Of a stretch of 64,000 nt of DNA, positions 37,671 to 46,209 are shown one piece after another. The stretch comes from Ferruginibacter sp. (GTDB lineage: Bacteria > Bacteroidota > Bacteroidia > Chitinophagales > Chitinophagaceae), in assembly GCA_017983695.1 (NCBI GenBank), contig JAGOAX010000009.1, positions 186,001 to 250,000 on the forward strand, written 5' to 3'. Within the stretch, counting starts at the first letter, position 1. Each line of letters starts with the position of its first letter. The notes beneath the pieces were generated by a model. That model saw only the letters and a program-made list of their open reading frames with translations, was not told the DNA's origin and ran no database searches. A program made the translations under genes and the position numbers.

Positions 37671-38438
37671 TTATAAAGTTTTCAATTCAATATTTATTAT
37701 TGTTCCATTACCTGCTGCAGAAGTAATGGTAAATGCTCCGCCAATTAATGCTGCCCTGTTTTGCATACTGGTTAAACCTATGCCGGTTTTACTGGCAGGC
37801 AATGCCGCCACATTAAAGCCAATACCATCATCGCTAATGGTGAGGCTAAATATTTGAGGCTGGTAATTTAACTGTACGGTAATATTTTTTGCTTTGGAAT
37901 ACTTTACTGCATTGTTCAATGCTTCCTGTACAATACGAAAGAGTACCATTTCTTTTTGCGGATCTAATTTATAATGATTACCAACGATCTTTAAGGCCGT
38001 GGTAAACTGCCCGCTGTTTTGTAATATATTCAGTTCGTCTTCAATAGATTGCTGCAGGCCCAGTTGGGCAATTCTATCGCCATGAATACTGCGGCTGAGG
38101 TTGCGTAAATCGTTAATGGCCTTGCTTACCAGGTTTTTAGTATCCTGTATTTTTTGGTCTGCTGTATTATCCAGCGTATTTAAATTTAGTTTGGCAAGGC
38201 TTAATATCTGCCCCACATTATCATGTATTTCTTCGCTGATGGTTTTAAGGGTTTGCTCCTGAATTTCTATTTGGGTTTGCAGGAGTTCCTGTTGAAACTG
38301 GGTTTGCATTTTCATCTTTTCATTTTTATTTTTTTGCTGTTTCCTGGAATATAAAGCAGCAAGTAAAAGCATAAACAGCCCTAATAACAGGAAAGCAATA
38401 ACAGAAGTTATAAAATAATATCTAATATCCTGCGGCAT
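37671..38438 (-). CDS. HisKA_3 sensor histidine kinase (system 1)
   Basis: A sensor kinase with one N-terminal membrane helix (~10-32) and no visible sensor domain. The cytoplasmic part has a coiled coil, the dimerisation/phosphorylation helix with ISEEIHDNVGQIL (His72), and a HATPase domain (IVQEALNNAVKYSKA, ISDDGIGFNV, GIGLTSMQNRAALIGG). The ATG at 38436-38438 is chosen; it overlaps the upstream membrane gene by 17 bp, and a start 33 nt further up is possible. Lack of a sensor domain and the overlap suggest that the upstream membrane protein supplies sensing (inference). Confidence 0.9.
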   Translation of the reverse strand: MPQDIRYYFITSVIAFLLLGLFMLLLAALYSRKQQKNKNEKMKMQTQFQQELLQTQIEIQEQTLKTISEEIHDNVGQILSLAKLNLNTLDNTADQKIQDTKNLVSKAINDLRNLSRSIHGDRIAQLGLQQSIEDELNILQNSGQFTTALKIVGNHYKLDPQKEMVLFRIVQEALNNAVKYSKAKNITVQLNYQPQIFSLTISDDGIGFNVAALPASKTGIGLTSMQNRAALIGGAFTITSAAGNGTIINIELKTL

Positions 38439-39078
38439 TTTTATTGTTTGATTTGTATTTATTATAAACAATAATAGCTATAATATAAGATAAATATAGA
38501 AGTAATAATAAGCGATTATTAATAGATTCAAACAATTCATCTGATTTATCCCAATTGCTTAATTGTATTTTTGGGAATAAATTAAAGTATGTAAAATCTC
38601 CAAGGTTAAACAGAAGTAAGCCTGACATTAACCAGTAAAAGTAATTTTGCAGTAAAGACTCCTCAGTCGGATTTTGAAACTTCTCATATATATAAATACA
38701 TGAGCACACAATTACAGATATATGACCAATACGTAAAACATTATCATGTAGAGAATAAAATGGTTCAGTATAAAAATTTATACAACAACTTGTAAAAAGA
38801 ACAATTAAAGAAAGAAAGGAAAATGTTTTTAATATTTTTTGCCCATGTTGAAAATAAACAAATAAATAAAATGAATACTCAACAGGTATTGTAAAGTTAT
38901 ACAGCTTTGCATTTGCATAGGGTACTTTATGGAAATAGTTCCCTATTAGTTCAATTGTTAAAATAAAGAAAAGAAAAAAAGGCAACATGCGTAATTTGCC
39001 TTTTTTAAGTGACTTCCACGAAATAATACTAACTGATAATGCCAAAAACTCTGCAATATGATTTTGAGTTATTGTCAT
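38422..39078 (-). CDS. Multi-pass membrane protein upstream of kinase, possible sensor
   Basis: Not recognised. The 218 residues contain about seven hydrophobic segments (MLPFFLFFILTIELIG, FTIPVEYSFYLFVYF, FSFLSLIVLFTSCC, VIVCSCIYIYE, YFYWLMSGLLLFNLG and LLLLLYLSYIIAIIVY among them). It overlaps the start of the sensor-poor histidine kinase, so it may act as its input unit. No enzymatic motif was seen. Confidence 0.7.
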   Translation of the reverse strand: MTITQNHIAEFLALSVSIISWKSLKKGKLRMLPFFLFFILTIELIGNYFHKVPYANAKLYNFTIPVEYSFYLFVYFQHGQKILKTFSFLSLIVLFTSCCINFYTEPFYSLHDNVLRIGHISVIVCSCIYIYEKFQNPTEESLLQNYFYWLMSGLLLFNLGDFTYFNLFPKIQLSNWDKSDELFESINNRLLLLLYLSYIIAIIVYNKYKSNNKNAAGY

Positions 39079-39081
39079 AAT

Positions 39082-40032
39082 TTAATTGCATGAATTAGGG
39101 CATAATTCTCCATGATTGTACGCAGTTGTTCCTCTTATTTTTAAAATTAAATTATAAAAAAGCTCTGTAATCTCCCAAACATCTTCATGCGGAATAATAC
39201 TCCCGGACTTACTAAGTACTAAGATTACCGAACTTTGATTTGGCTTAAACTGACCTTTAGGACGAGAGGTGCCAAATTTTGTATAGGCAGCCATTTTTAT
39301 ATTTACTCCATCTAAATTATAAGTTCCGGAGTAAACATTAAGAATATTAGCTAATGATTTTATCACACACTTATCAATCCACACTTTTTCTGATAAAGAA
39401 TCTCTTGTTGCAGCAGCAGCAGGAGGATTGGGACTTCTACGATAAAATCCGGCAAAGTCAATTATATATGGCCTTGCTACTTGGTGTTTTGCAAAATATA
39501 GATTTGAGCCGGCGCATCCTGTATTGGGTATAGCTATGTCCCACTTATCTTCATGTCCGTTCAAAGCTGGATTTCCACCAGGGTCTTTTACTAATTTCGT
39601 CGGTACAAGAAAAATTTTGCTTTTGTGACTTTCCGAAGAAGATGAACCAAATACAATTCTTATGCCATCATATCCAGTGCTATCTGTAAAAAATCTGTCA
39701 AGAGCTAAAACAATGCAGCTATTAACCCAGTAAGAAGTATCAAGATTATCCAGAGGGTTTCCTATTTCATCAATTTTATAGACTGCTTTAAAATGTCCAG
39801 TCATTTTTTTTGCATCAGAGGGTTTAATTATTAAATTTCCACTACCAGCAGCTTCACAAAAATCTGTTACAATAAGAGAATCTTGTTTTGTATAGGAAGT
39901 GGTATCTAAAGATAATTTATCTTCGCCTATCAGAGTATTTTCGGATTTTTTGTTTGAAGATTCTTCCCCATTGCAACTTATAAGTAAACATACTGTTAAA
40001 ATATAAAGGACATGAACTTTGATTTTTTTCAT
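39082..40032 (-). CDS. Lipoprotein of unknown function
   Basis: A 316-residue predicted lipoprotein; the ATG at 40030-40032 opens MKKIKVHVLYILTVCLLISC (Cys20). The protein appears to contain two related halves, each with a 'DSxSYWVNSCIVLALDRF / DKCVIKSLANILN' helix and a following 'G.DGIRIVFGS / LDGVNIKMAAY' strand set, and a repeated W-(D/E)-I motif (DKWDIAIP, EDVWEITEL). This duplication is my reading and needs an alignment. It lies just upstream of the membrane protein and kinase of system 1 and diverges from the gene at 40208. Confidence 0.65.
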   Translation of the reverse strand: MKKIKVHVLYILTVCLLISCNGEESSNKKSENTLIGEDKLSLDTTSYTKQDSLIVTDFCEAAGSGNLIIKPSDAKKMTGHFKAVYKIDEIGNPLDNLDTSYWVNSCIVLALDRFFTDSTGYDGIRIVFGSSSSESHKSKIFLVPTKLVKDPGGNPALNGHEDKWDIAIPNTGCAGSNLYFAKHQVARPYIIDFAGFYRRSPNPPAAAATRDSLSEKVWIDKCVIKSLANILNVYSGTYNLDGVNIKMAAYTKFGTSRPKGQFKPNQSSVILVLSKSGSIIPHEDVWEITELFYNLILKIRGTTAYNHGELCPNSCN

Positions 40033-40119
40033 AAAAATAATTTTTAGGTTTAGAAATTTTATTAGACCACTAAAGTCTGTAATACTTCTCATATATGCAA
40101 TAGCCCTTTCACCTTTTAT

Positions 40120-40139
40120 TTACCGTTTTTTCACCCTCT
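40120..40139 (+). repeat. 20-nt promoter repeat, copy 1
   Basis: TTACCGTTTTTTCACCCTCT, identical at 40936-40955. It lies 41 nt before the -7 element of the gene at 40208. Confidence 0.7.
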
Positions 40140-40157
40140 AAATAATTTTAAACACTG

Positions 40158-40188
40158 TTGTAAACAGGCCAATGCTTTAATATATTTG
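40158..40188 (+). promoter_or_regulatory. Promoter of the gene at 40208
   Basis: TTG (40158-40160) and TATATTTG (40181-40188), an exact TAnnTTTG, are 20 nt apart. Confidence 0.6.
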
Positions 40189-40207
40189 TTTAACTAAATC
40201 TTCTGTT

Positions 40208-40891
40208 ATGAAAAAATATATTCTTCTGATGGCAATACTACTGCAATATTGCTTAGGCAATGCACAAACAGCCGACTTAAAAGGAGTAACTTTTGGACTG
40301 GGGCTTGGCTACAGCCATTTGTTTACTGCCCCTAAAGAGTATTACCTTACAACCGACGCTACCCATAAACTACAGGTGCAAAACTTAGATAAATCAGGTG
40401 TCGTTTTATCTTCTGTAATTACAATAAAGCTTAGTAAAGTAGCCGTGCAAAGCCAAACCAGTGGCACCAGAACCCAAAATGTACTGGTAAATGCAAACAG
40501 AACAAGAACATTAAGCCGAAAACCCGGAGAACTATCTGCTACAGCAACTGAACCTACTTATGATAAACTAAAATTTTCGGAACGGCTTGCCGTTAACCTT
40601 AGCCTTAACCTGGCAGATGTAAACAGTGGCAATGTTTCTTTTAATAAATATATCGATGGAGGCATTGGCCTGGGTTGCTACATTAATGAATTTACGCAGG
40701 TAGCGCTAATGTATGAAATGCAGCGCCTGCGGCAAATGCGTACAAAAATTGTAGAAACCTACGAAGGCAAATCTATACCCAATGGCAACGAAGTGCTGAA
40801 TGCACTTGATGAAAAAGACAATAACCTGTTTTACAACAAATATTATTCAGGTGTAGCAATTAAAGTTGTTTTTTCGTTAGGGAATAAATAA
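40208..40891 (+). CDS. Secreted, probably outer-membrane protein of unknown function
   Basis: Not recognised. A signal peptide (MKKYILLMAILLQYCLGNA) precedes ~208 residues with barrel-like strands (GVTFGLGLGYSHLF, RLAVNLSLNLADV, GGIGLGCYINEFTQVALMYEMQ) and a final strand YYSGVAIKVVFSLGN. The central part is rich in Ser/Thr/Arg. It is followed by a strong terminator, so it is a single-gene transcript. Its promoter shares a 20-nt repeat with the next gene. Confidence 0.65.
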   Translation: MKKYILLMAILLQYCLGNAQTADLKGVTFGLGLGYSHLFTAPKEYYLTTDATHKLQVQNLDKSGVVLSSVITIKLSKVAVQSQTSGTRTQNVLVNANRTRTLSRKPGELSATATEPTYDKLKFSERLAVNLSLNLADVNSGNVSFNKYIDGGIGLGCYINEFTQVALMYEMQRLRQMRTKIVETYEGKSIPNGNEVLNALDEKDNNLFYNKYYSGVAIKVVFSLGNK

Positions 40892-40908
40892 TCAAGTTTC
40901 TATTTTTT

Positions 40909-40935
40909 AAACCGCCAGAAATGGCGGTTTTTTTA
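40909..40935 (+). terminator. Rho-independent terminator with GAAA tetraloop
   Basis: AAACCGCCA-GAAA-TGGCGGTTT followed by TTTTTA. Confidence 0.92.
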
Positions 40936-40955
40936 TTACCGTTTTTTCACCCTCT
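40936..40955 (+). repeat. 20-nt promoter repeat, copy 2
   Basis: TTACCGTTTTTTCACCCTCT, identical to 40120-40139. It lies 86 nt before the start at 41042 and 45 nt before a -7-like AAGATTTG (41001-41008). Confidence 0.7.
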
Positions 40956-41041
40956 TGGTTTTGGGTTGTTTTACCCTTGCTTCCTGGCTTTGGTTTTTGG
41001 AAGATTTGTAGGAACATTTTTAAATAACCAAAACTAACAAG

Positions 41042-42490
41042 ATGAAAAAGATAATATTGATAATAGTCCTCGGGCTAATTGCTGATGCCTTAAAAGCTCA
41101 AGGGTTGTTAGAAAATTCCCATTCTCAGAAAAATGCAAAAACAGCAACAGATTATTATTCGTGGTTTAATGAGAATAGATACGACACTACAACTATCAAA
41201 ATTAATTATAGTAATTGGTGGGAAAATGAAAAAAAATACACTCCCCAAGTTAAAACAGTGGTTATAAAAGGCAAAAAGATTTCTAAAGAAGTTTCACCTC
41301 AAGAATCATATGCGATGTTAAAAACCATTCTTAATAACGAACTTAAAAGTAATATTCAAGAAGAAATTAAATACGATGCCCCTTTTTTTGATGAGTGTAA
41401 AATTAAGATAGAAGAAACCAAAAAGGAATTAGCAGAATTGAATAAAGACTTGGATGCCTTGAAGAAAGTTGCGGATTCCCCTAAAATATCAGTTAGGGAA
41501 AAATTGCTTTTAACTTCTTTTCATCAATCCCTGGTAAAGGATAAAGATATAATTCAGCAGTTTAATTCGTCTTTTGAAGACAAAAAGGACAGTCTTAATG
41601 TTTTGCTTGAAAGTTTAAAAAAATTTAACCCGGATACCATCACACTTTTTGTTAGTTACACAAATATAGATAGCCTTTCTAAAGAGAATTCAAAAATGCT
41701 GACAGGGTTAAAGCTTAGGATTGGGATTGTGCTGAATGAAATTAAAGAGGGTAAAATAAAAATTAAAACCAGGCTTGATGAGCTTGCTAAAGCTTCAGAA
41801 ATAAAAGCCCCGAAAGATGATAATGTGAGCACATTGCCCTTTATAAATAGTATTCCCGGAATTAAAAGTATTTCTGGTTCTATATCTGTTTTCGGTCAAA
41901 ACACGATAAATCTTGCTAAAACCTCTTTATATGCTGAATATGGAGGATTTGTTGGTACAAATGGGAATACTGATCAGCAGAACCTTAATAGTCTTTTTAT
42001 ACCTGAAGCCAGTACGTATGCTTTTTTTATAAAAAGCAGTTGGGGCTTTGACCTATCGAGTGCTACGGAAAGGAACGGACGCCTCGGATTAAACCTTAAT
42101 TTTTATTATGCAGGCAAGAAATTAATTACTGATACTGCAAAAGATAAAAAAGGTTTTGATGTGTCATTGTTTCAGATGAAGACTGGCTTTGAGTTTCAGA
42201 TATTCAGAGACCTAATGAGTATTTACGGAAATATTAATGCACTTACTATTGGCAATAATGTTGAGCAATTTGAAAAAACGGTAGGAAATACAAAAAAAGT
42301 AAGAGGGTTTATTGACTGGGGGGTAAAGATGCTTTTGGATCCTAATAAAAACTTAGACCTGGGGAATTTTAAATTATTTTTTGATTTGAACTTTTTAATA
42401 AACGGCGGAGATCTTAGATCAATAAATAAATCGACAGATTTAATAGTGCCAAATATCAGGTTTGGCGTTCGTAAAGGTTTTCGTATTTAA
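41042..42490 (+). CDS. Secreted coiled-coil protein with C-terminal beta domain
   Basis: Not recognised. A signal peptide (1-19, ending ADALKA) is followed by a Lys/Glu-rich region with a long coiled coil (~115-235, for example CKIKIEETKKELAELNKDLDALKKV). From ~280 the sequence becomes strand-rich with repeated aromatic turns (SLYAEYGGFVGTNG, GRLGLNLNFYYAGKK, FRDLMSIYGNINAL, FKLFFDLNFLING) and ends in a likely barrel strand (IRFGVRKGFRI). It may be an outer-membrane protein with a periplasmic coiled coil. The small gene at 42511 follows by 20 bp. Confidence 0.7.
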   Translation: MKKIILIIVLGLIADALKAQGLLENSHSQKNAKTATDYYSWFNENRYDTTTIKINYSNWWENEKKYTPQVKTVVIKGKKISKEVSPQESYAMLKTILNNELKSNIQEEIKYDAPFFDECKIKIEETKKELAELNKDLDALKKVADSPKISVREKLLLTSFHQSLVKDKDIIQQFNSSFEDKKDSLNVLLESLKKFNPDTITLFVSYTNIDSLSKENSKMLTGLKLRIGIVLNEIKEGKIKIKTRLDELAKASEIKAPKDDNVSTLPFINSIPGIKSISGSISVFGQNTINLAKTSLYAEYGGFVGTNGNTDQQNLNSLFIPEASTYAFFIKSSWGFDLSSATERNGRLGLNLNFYYAGKKLITDTAKDKKGFDVSLFQMKTGFEFQIFRDLMSIYGNINALTIGNNVEQFEKTVGNTKKVRGFIDWGVKMLLDPNKNLDLGNFKLFFDLNFLINGGDLRSINKSTDLIVPNIRFGVRKGFRI

Positions 42491-42510
42491 TAATCTATAA
42501 AAATAAAATT

Positions 42511-42789
42511 ATGTTATTACAACGCACAATAGAATTTGTAACATCTTCCAATAGATTTGTGAATATGACTCACGAGGCTTCTATCAACTTAAATTTGTGT
42601 TGGAAGATAGAAGCTAAAATTGTAAACGTATCAGCCAGCCAAGTAATTTCTATAGAAGTGAGGTATGATTTTGGCCGTGAAGGACAGAGTACTAACGATG
42701 TACTTGCCCAGATCATATTCAGACCGCAGGCTGAATCCTTTGAACTTCGTGATATATTTTTTAATCCCTGGTATCAAAACCACCACTAG
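42511..42789 (+). CDS. Small protein of unknown function, operon partner
   Basis: A 92-residue protein with no signal peptide and no motif I recognise. Alternating patterns (INLNLCWKIEAKIVNV, VISIEVRYDFG) suggest a small beta sheet. It lies 20 bp after the coiled-coil gene on the same strand and is probably cotranscribed. Confidence 0.5.
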   Translation: MLLQRTIEFVTSSNRFVNMTHEASINLNLCWKIEAKIVNVSASQVISIEVRYDFGREGQSTNDVLAQIIFRPQAESFELRDIFFNPWYQNHH

Positions 42790-42902
42790 GGTTTATCAAA
42801 CAAAACTCAGGATGCACAAAATTTAGAAATCGTCAATTATGTTTTATAAAGCTCTGGCTCGTTGTATGCGTTTTTAGTAACATAATGTTAATGGAAACTC
42901 GG

Positions 42903-43580
42903 TTACACGACTGCTGAACCCTTCTTCCCCTCATCCCTCAAAAACAACACTTCCGCTTTGGTAACCCACGAAAAACCAAAAGCGATCAATGCAATAGATT
43001 CAAACCAAAATACCAGGTGGTAGGTTTGGCTTAATTCGGTAAGCCATATCATGCCTACGGCAATAGCGGCCACACAAACAATCATAATAATACCACAGAT
43101 TAAATAAATGCGGTTGCGGTTAGTTTTTTGTTTGGTGCGTACTTTTTTCGGGTCGGTTTTTCTAAAAAGGTAAATGGAGAAAAAGATAAAAGTGGAAAAA
43201 AGCAGCAGTGCAAAAACAAAGTGCATAATATGTATAGTGTAATTGCTGCTGGTTGTTGGAAACAGCGCCACACCCAGTGCAAAACTACCACCCAGGTTGG
43301 CAGCAATACTGTCTATGCGTTCGTAACCTTTATAAGCCATTAAAAATAAACCCAGCACAAACAGTATGCCCACTAAAATATCGCCGGCAGTACCATTGTC
43401 GTAATAATCGCTTACCGAAAATTCTATCTGTGTACTGTTGTTGGCAATCAGCTTACCAATCATTAATAAAAAGGGCAATGCTATACCCGTTGCGCCAATC
43501 AATATCCTTAGTATAATGTAGGATATGATCTGGTCATTATTTTCCCGGTATTTTTCTGGTGTTATTAAATCGTTACTCAT
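42903..43580 (-). CDS. Six-helix membrane protein, DUF998-like
   Basis: A 225-residue integral membrane protein with about six helices. The motif SVSDYYDNGTAGDILVGILFVLGLFLMAYKGY, then DSIAANLGGSFALGVALFPTT and a central loop with RKTDPKKVRTKQKTNRNRIYLICG, resemble DUF998-like proteins common in Bacteroidota. The function is unknown. It is flanked by long non-coding stretches. Confidence 0.65.
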   Translation of the reverse strand: MSNDLITPEKYRENNDQIISYIILRILIGATGIALPFLLMIGKLIANNSTQIEFSVSDYYDNGTAGDILVGILFVLGLFLMAYKGYERIDSIAANLGGSFALGVALFPTTSSNYTIHIMHFVFALLLFSTFIFFSIYLFRKTDPKKVRTKQKTNRNRIYLICGIIMIVCVAAIAVGMIWLTELSQTYHLVFWFESIALIAFGFSWVTKAEVLFLRDEGKKGSAVV

Positions 43581-44077
43581 AAACGAACGGTATTATAATG
43601 GTTATGTGAATTAGCGGCTCTTAATATGTAAAATAGAATTTATAATTAAAAATCACAATAGTATTTTATCTGTACCATCCCTTCTGGTGTAATCACCCTG
43701 TCAATTCCCGTTTTAATACCCTGCCACCAAAATAATTATAAAGCCATATTTGTACTAACAATAATGATTCCCCAAAAGGGGTATTGCTAAGTGTTAGGGC
43801 ATCAACTATTTTTAATTTTTTACAGCATGATAAAATCAATGGTAGCTTAACCAAACCCAACAGGAAGTATTAGCTGCTATTCACAAGGCCTGCTGTATAA
43901 AGAAATTACACAATGTTTATCTATATCCCTTGATACATTAAAAATCCTGTAAAAACATTTACCCCAACCTTAATGTCTGTAACCGAACAGTAACCAGTAA
44001 TTATTTCAATGCCCTGAAAGCTACATAACACTAAACCTGTTGTGCCAACCCAATTTTTAATAACAAAATCTATCAGC
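43581..44077. other. Non-coding gap of about 500 bp
   Basis: No gene is supported. A hairpin CCCCAAAAGGGG lies near 43771-43782. On the minus strand, codons 43646-43732 read WWQGIKTGIDRVITPEGMVQ and a short end before a stop, which looks protein-like and might be a gene remnant, but I cannot name a family. The last part serves as leader of the LamG gene. Confidence 0.4.
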
Positions 44078-45361
44078 ATGAAAAGGATTTTACTTATCAC
44101 AATTACAGCTTTATCTATAAGCTATGCAATTGCTCAACCAACCGCCGGCCTTGTAGCTTATTGGCCCATGAATGGAAATTTTAATGATGCCGGGCCCAAT
44201 GCGTTAAACGGCACCAATATTGCAGCTACAGCCACCACTAACAGTTTGGGTGCTGCAAATGCTGCCATGGCATTTGTTAACCCTTTCAGCGGAAGCCCTA
44301 ATATGGTTAACCAATATGGCACCCATCCAATAAATTCGCTTTTAAATTTTGCTGCAGGGGCCAGTTTTACGCTTAGCTTTAATGTTTATGTAAATTCGCC
44401 ATTTGTTAGTGCTGGTGGTATATACGATAATAATTTAAATGCAAGTGGTTACGGGGCTTATTTTTGGCAGGGATTTGGGTTTTCGCAAATAGTTTTTAAC
44501 TGGCGAAATGCAAGCGTATTAACCACTAACGGTGCCATCCCATTGGCCACCTGGAAGAACATTTGCTGTGTTGTTACACCAACCAGTACTTCAATTTACA
44601 TTAATGGTGTTTTAAATGCAACTAATAATGTAATTGGAACAAATGTACCTGCATATCCTTTAACAGGCCGTTTTGGTACCTTTAGTTATTCGGGTTATCC
44701 AGCTCCTAATAATTATAATGGGTTTAATGGAAAAATTGATGAATGCAGAATTTATAACCGTGCCCTAACCCTGGTAGAAATACAACAGATTAGCGCATTA
44801 TTGCCTGTAAAACTTACCAGCTTTACCGCCACCAAAAACAATACAGATGTTGTACTTAACTGGCAAACCGAGTATGAACAAAACAGCAGCCACTTTAATA
44901 TACAGCGCAGTACCGATGGTATAAACTTTACCAGCATTAGTACTACGCCGTCTAAAGGCAATTCGTCAGTACCAACTAATTATCAGTTTACCGATAACAG
45001 TGTAAAAAACCTGGCCAATGTAAAAACTGTTTTTTACCGCCTGCAGATGGTGGACATTGATGCCAGTAAAGTAAACAGTGGTACAGTACCCGTAAAATTA
45101 GATACCGATAAAAGGGAGTTAACCATTTTACAAAACCCAACAGCTAATGATTTACGGATACTATTCTCTTCATCGGCAAAAGAAATTGCCCAAATAATAA
45201 TTACAGATAACAGTGGCAGACAGTTATTAACTAAACAAATTCAGTTGAACATTGGTACAGTTTCAACAGTAATACCTGTTAATTCACTTGCCGCCGGCAA
45301 CTATTATATTACTGTAACCAGCACCCAGGGTAAACAAACCAAAGCATTTCTCAAACAGTAA
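44078..45361 (+). CDS. Secreted LamG-domain protein with T9SS sorting domain
   Basis: An exported surface or extracellular protein. The start at 44078 opens a signal peptide (MKRILLITITALSISYAIA). Residues ~22-235 form a LamG/concanavalin-A-like domain (GLVAYWPMNGNFNDAGPNALNG, ICCVVTPTSTSIYINGVL, NGKIDECRIYNRALTLVEIQQI). A linker and small beta domain (LPVKLTSFTATKNNTDVVLNWQTEYEQNSSHFNIQRS) follow, typical of T9SS cargo, and the C-terminus (LQNPTANDLRILF to FLKQ) is a type A sorting domain. LamG domains usually bind glycans or proteins. A terminator follows. Confidence 0.88.
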   Translation: MKRILLITITALSISYAIAQPTAGLVAYWPMNGNFNDAGPNALNGTNIAATATTNSLGAANAAMAFVNPFSGSPNMVNQYGTHPINSLLNFAAGASFTLSFNVYVNSPFVSAGGIYDNNLNASGYGAYFWQGFGFSQIVFNWRNASVLTTNGAIPLATWKNICCVVTPTSTSIYINGVLNATNNVIGTNVPAYPLTGRFGTFSYSGYPAPNNYNGFNGKIDECRIYNRALTLVEIQQISALLPVKLTSFTATKNNTDVVLNWQTEYEQNSSHFNIQRSTDGINFTSISTTPSKGNSSVPTNYQFTDNSVKNLANVKTVFYRLQMVDIDASKVNSGTVPVKLDTDKRELTILQNPTANDLRILFSSSAKEIAQIIITDNSGRQLLTKQIQLNIGTVSTVIPVNSLAAGNYYITVTSTQGKQTKAFLKQ

Positions 45362-45407
45362 ATTTTGAGTAAAACGGGGTATTTTTTCTTCATGCTTGAA
45401 CAATCAA

Positions 45408-45435
45408 CCGGGCCTTACCAGCCCGGCATTTTTTT
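45408..45435 (+). terminator. Rho-independent terminator
   Basis: CCGGGC-CTTACCA-GCCCGG followed by CATTTTTTT. Confidence 0.9.
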
Positions 45436-45548
45436 ATTTTTAACCGGGTAAATACCTGCAGTTTTAAAGTGAAGTAAAATTTATTGTCAAAAATTTTACT
45501 GAAAACCAGCTGTTTATAAAGGAGTGATTAAAAATACTTCCTCTTTTG

Positions 45549-45581
45549 TTTGGAACTTAACCTGATAGGGAGTTACCTTCG
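45549..45581 (+). promoter_or_regulatory. Promoter of the rplM operon
   Basis: TTTG (45549-45552) and TACCTTCG (45574-45581), 21 nt apart, fit the Bacteroidota consensus with one change. Confidence 0.6.
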
Positions 45582-45587
45582 CCGTCC

Positions 45588-45682
45588 CAAAAAAAGCGCA
45601 AGCTAAAAGGGAGAAGTAAGGGGATGGCCTGCTTCTTTATTTAAATAACTGTTGCGCCTTAGGCGGAACTAAAAACAAAAAA
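45588..45682 (+). ncRNA. Structured leader of the rplM-rpsI operon (candidate ribosomal leader)
   Basis: The leader can fold into an outer stem GCGCAA (45596-45601) / TTGCGC (45652-45657) enclosing a hairpin AGAAGTAAGG (45612-45621) / CCTGCTTCT (45628-45636), and GCCTTAGGC just before the start may compete. This resembles autoregulatory ribosomal-protein leaders, where the protein product binds its own mRNA. The rest of the gap 45362-45547 holds only the upstream terminator and nothing else I can name. Confidence 0.5.
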
Positions 45683-46126
45683 ATGAGCAAATTACATTTC
45701 ACCACCAAACATGCGAACGAGGCTACCGTTACTCACAACTGGTACGTTGTAGATGGTACTAATCAAACCGTTGGTCGTATGTGTGCAAAAATTGCGGCTG
45801 TTCTTCGTGGAAAGAACAAAGCCTATTTTACCCCACACGTTGATTGTGGAGATTTTATTATTGTTATTAACTGCGAAAAAGTAAAGTTAACCGGTAATAA
45901 AATGGATGATAAAGTTTACGACCACTTTACCGGGTACCCCGGCGGACGTAAAGAAGAAATTGCCAAAGACCTGCAAAAACGCAGACCCGAAGTATTGATT
46001 GAAAGGGCTGTAAAAGGTATGTTGCCTAAAAACCGTTTGGGCCGCCAGCTATACAAAAAATTATTTGTTTATGCAGGTTCAGCACATCCGCATGGCGCAC
46101 AACAACCAAAAGAACTTAAATTCTAA
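45683..46126 (+). CDS. rplM: Ribosomal protein uL13
   Basis: Large-subunit protein L13, an early assembly protein. The 147 residues show WYVVDGTNQTVGRMCAKIAAVLRGKNK, YFTPHVDCGDFIIVINCEKVKLTGNKMDDKVYDHFTGYPGG and ERAVKGMLPKNRLGRQLYKKL, all typical of the family. It is the first gene after a structured leader and is followed by rpsI, the usual pairing. Confidence 0.97.
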   Translation: MSKLHFTTKHANEATVTHNWYVVDGTNQTVGRMCAKIAAVLRGKNKAYFTPHVDCGDFIIVINCEKVKLTGNKMDDKVYDHFTGYPGGRKEEIAKDLQKRRPEVLIERAVKGMLPKNRLGRQLYKKLFVYAGSAHPHGAQQPKELKF

Positions 46127-46142
46127 AAAAGCTACAAGTTAT

Positions 46143-46190
46143 CAGCTACAAGCCGCAAGTAAAATACTGCCCCTTGAAGCTTGAGGCTTG
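46143..46190. repeat. CTACAAGC/GCTTG hairpin repeat between rplM and rpsI
   Basis: Arms CAGCTACAAGCCGCAAG (46143-46159) and CTTGAAGCTTGAGGCTTG (46173-46190) pair almost fully. A related, longer copy lies at 46605-46676. It looks like a dispersed palindromic repeat of the genome. Confidence 0.65.
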
Positions 46191-46209
46191 AATCTAAAAA
46201 AACATATAA

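Noticed and set aside
43646-43732. Protein-like short minus-strand frame WWQGIKTGIDRVITPEGMVQ
   Set aside because: Only 29 codons with a stop just upstream and no family I can name. Noted within the gap entry but not called a gene.
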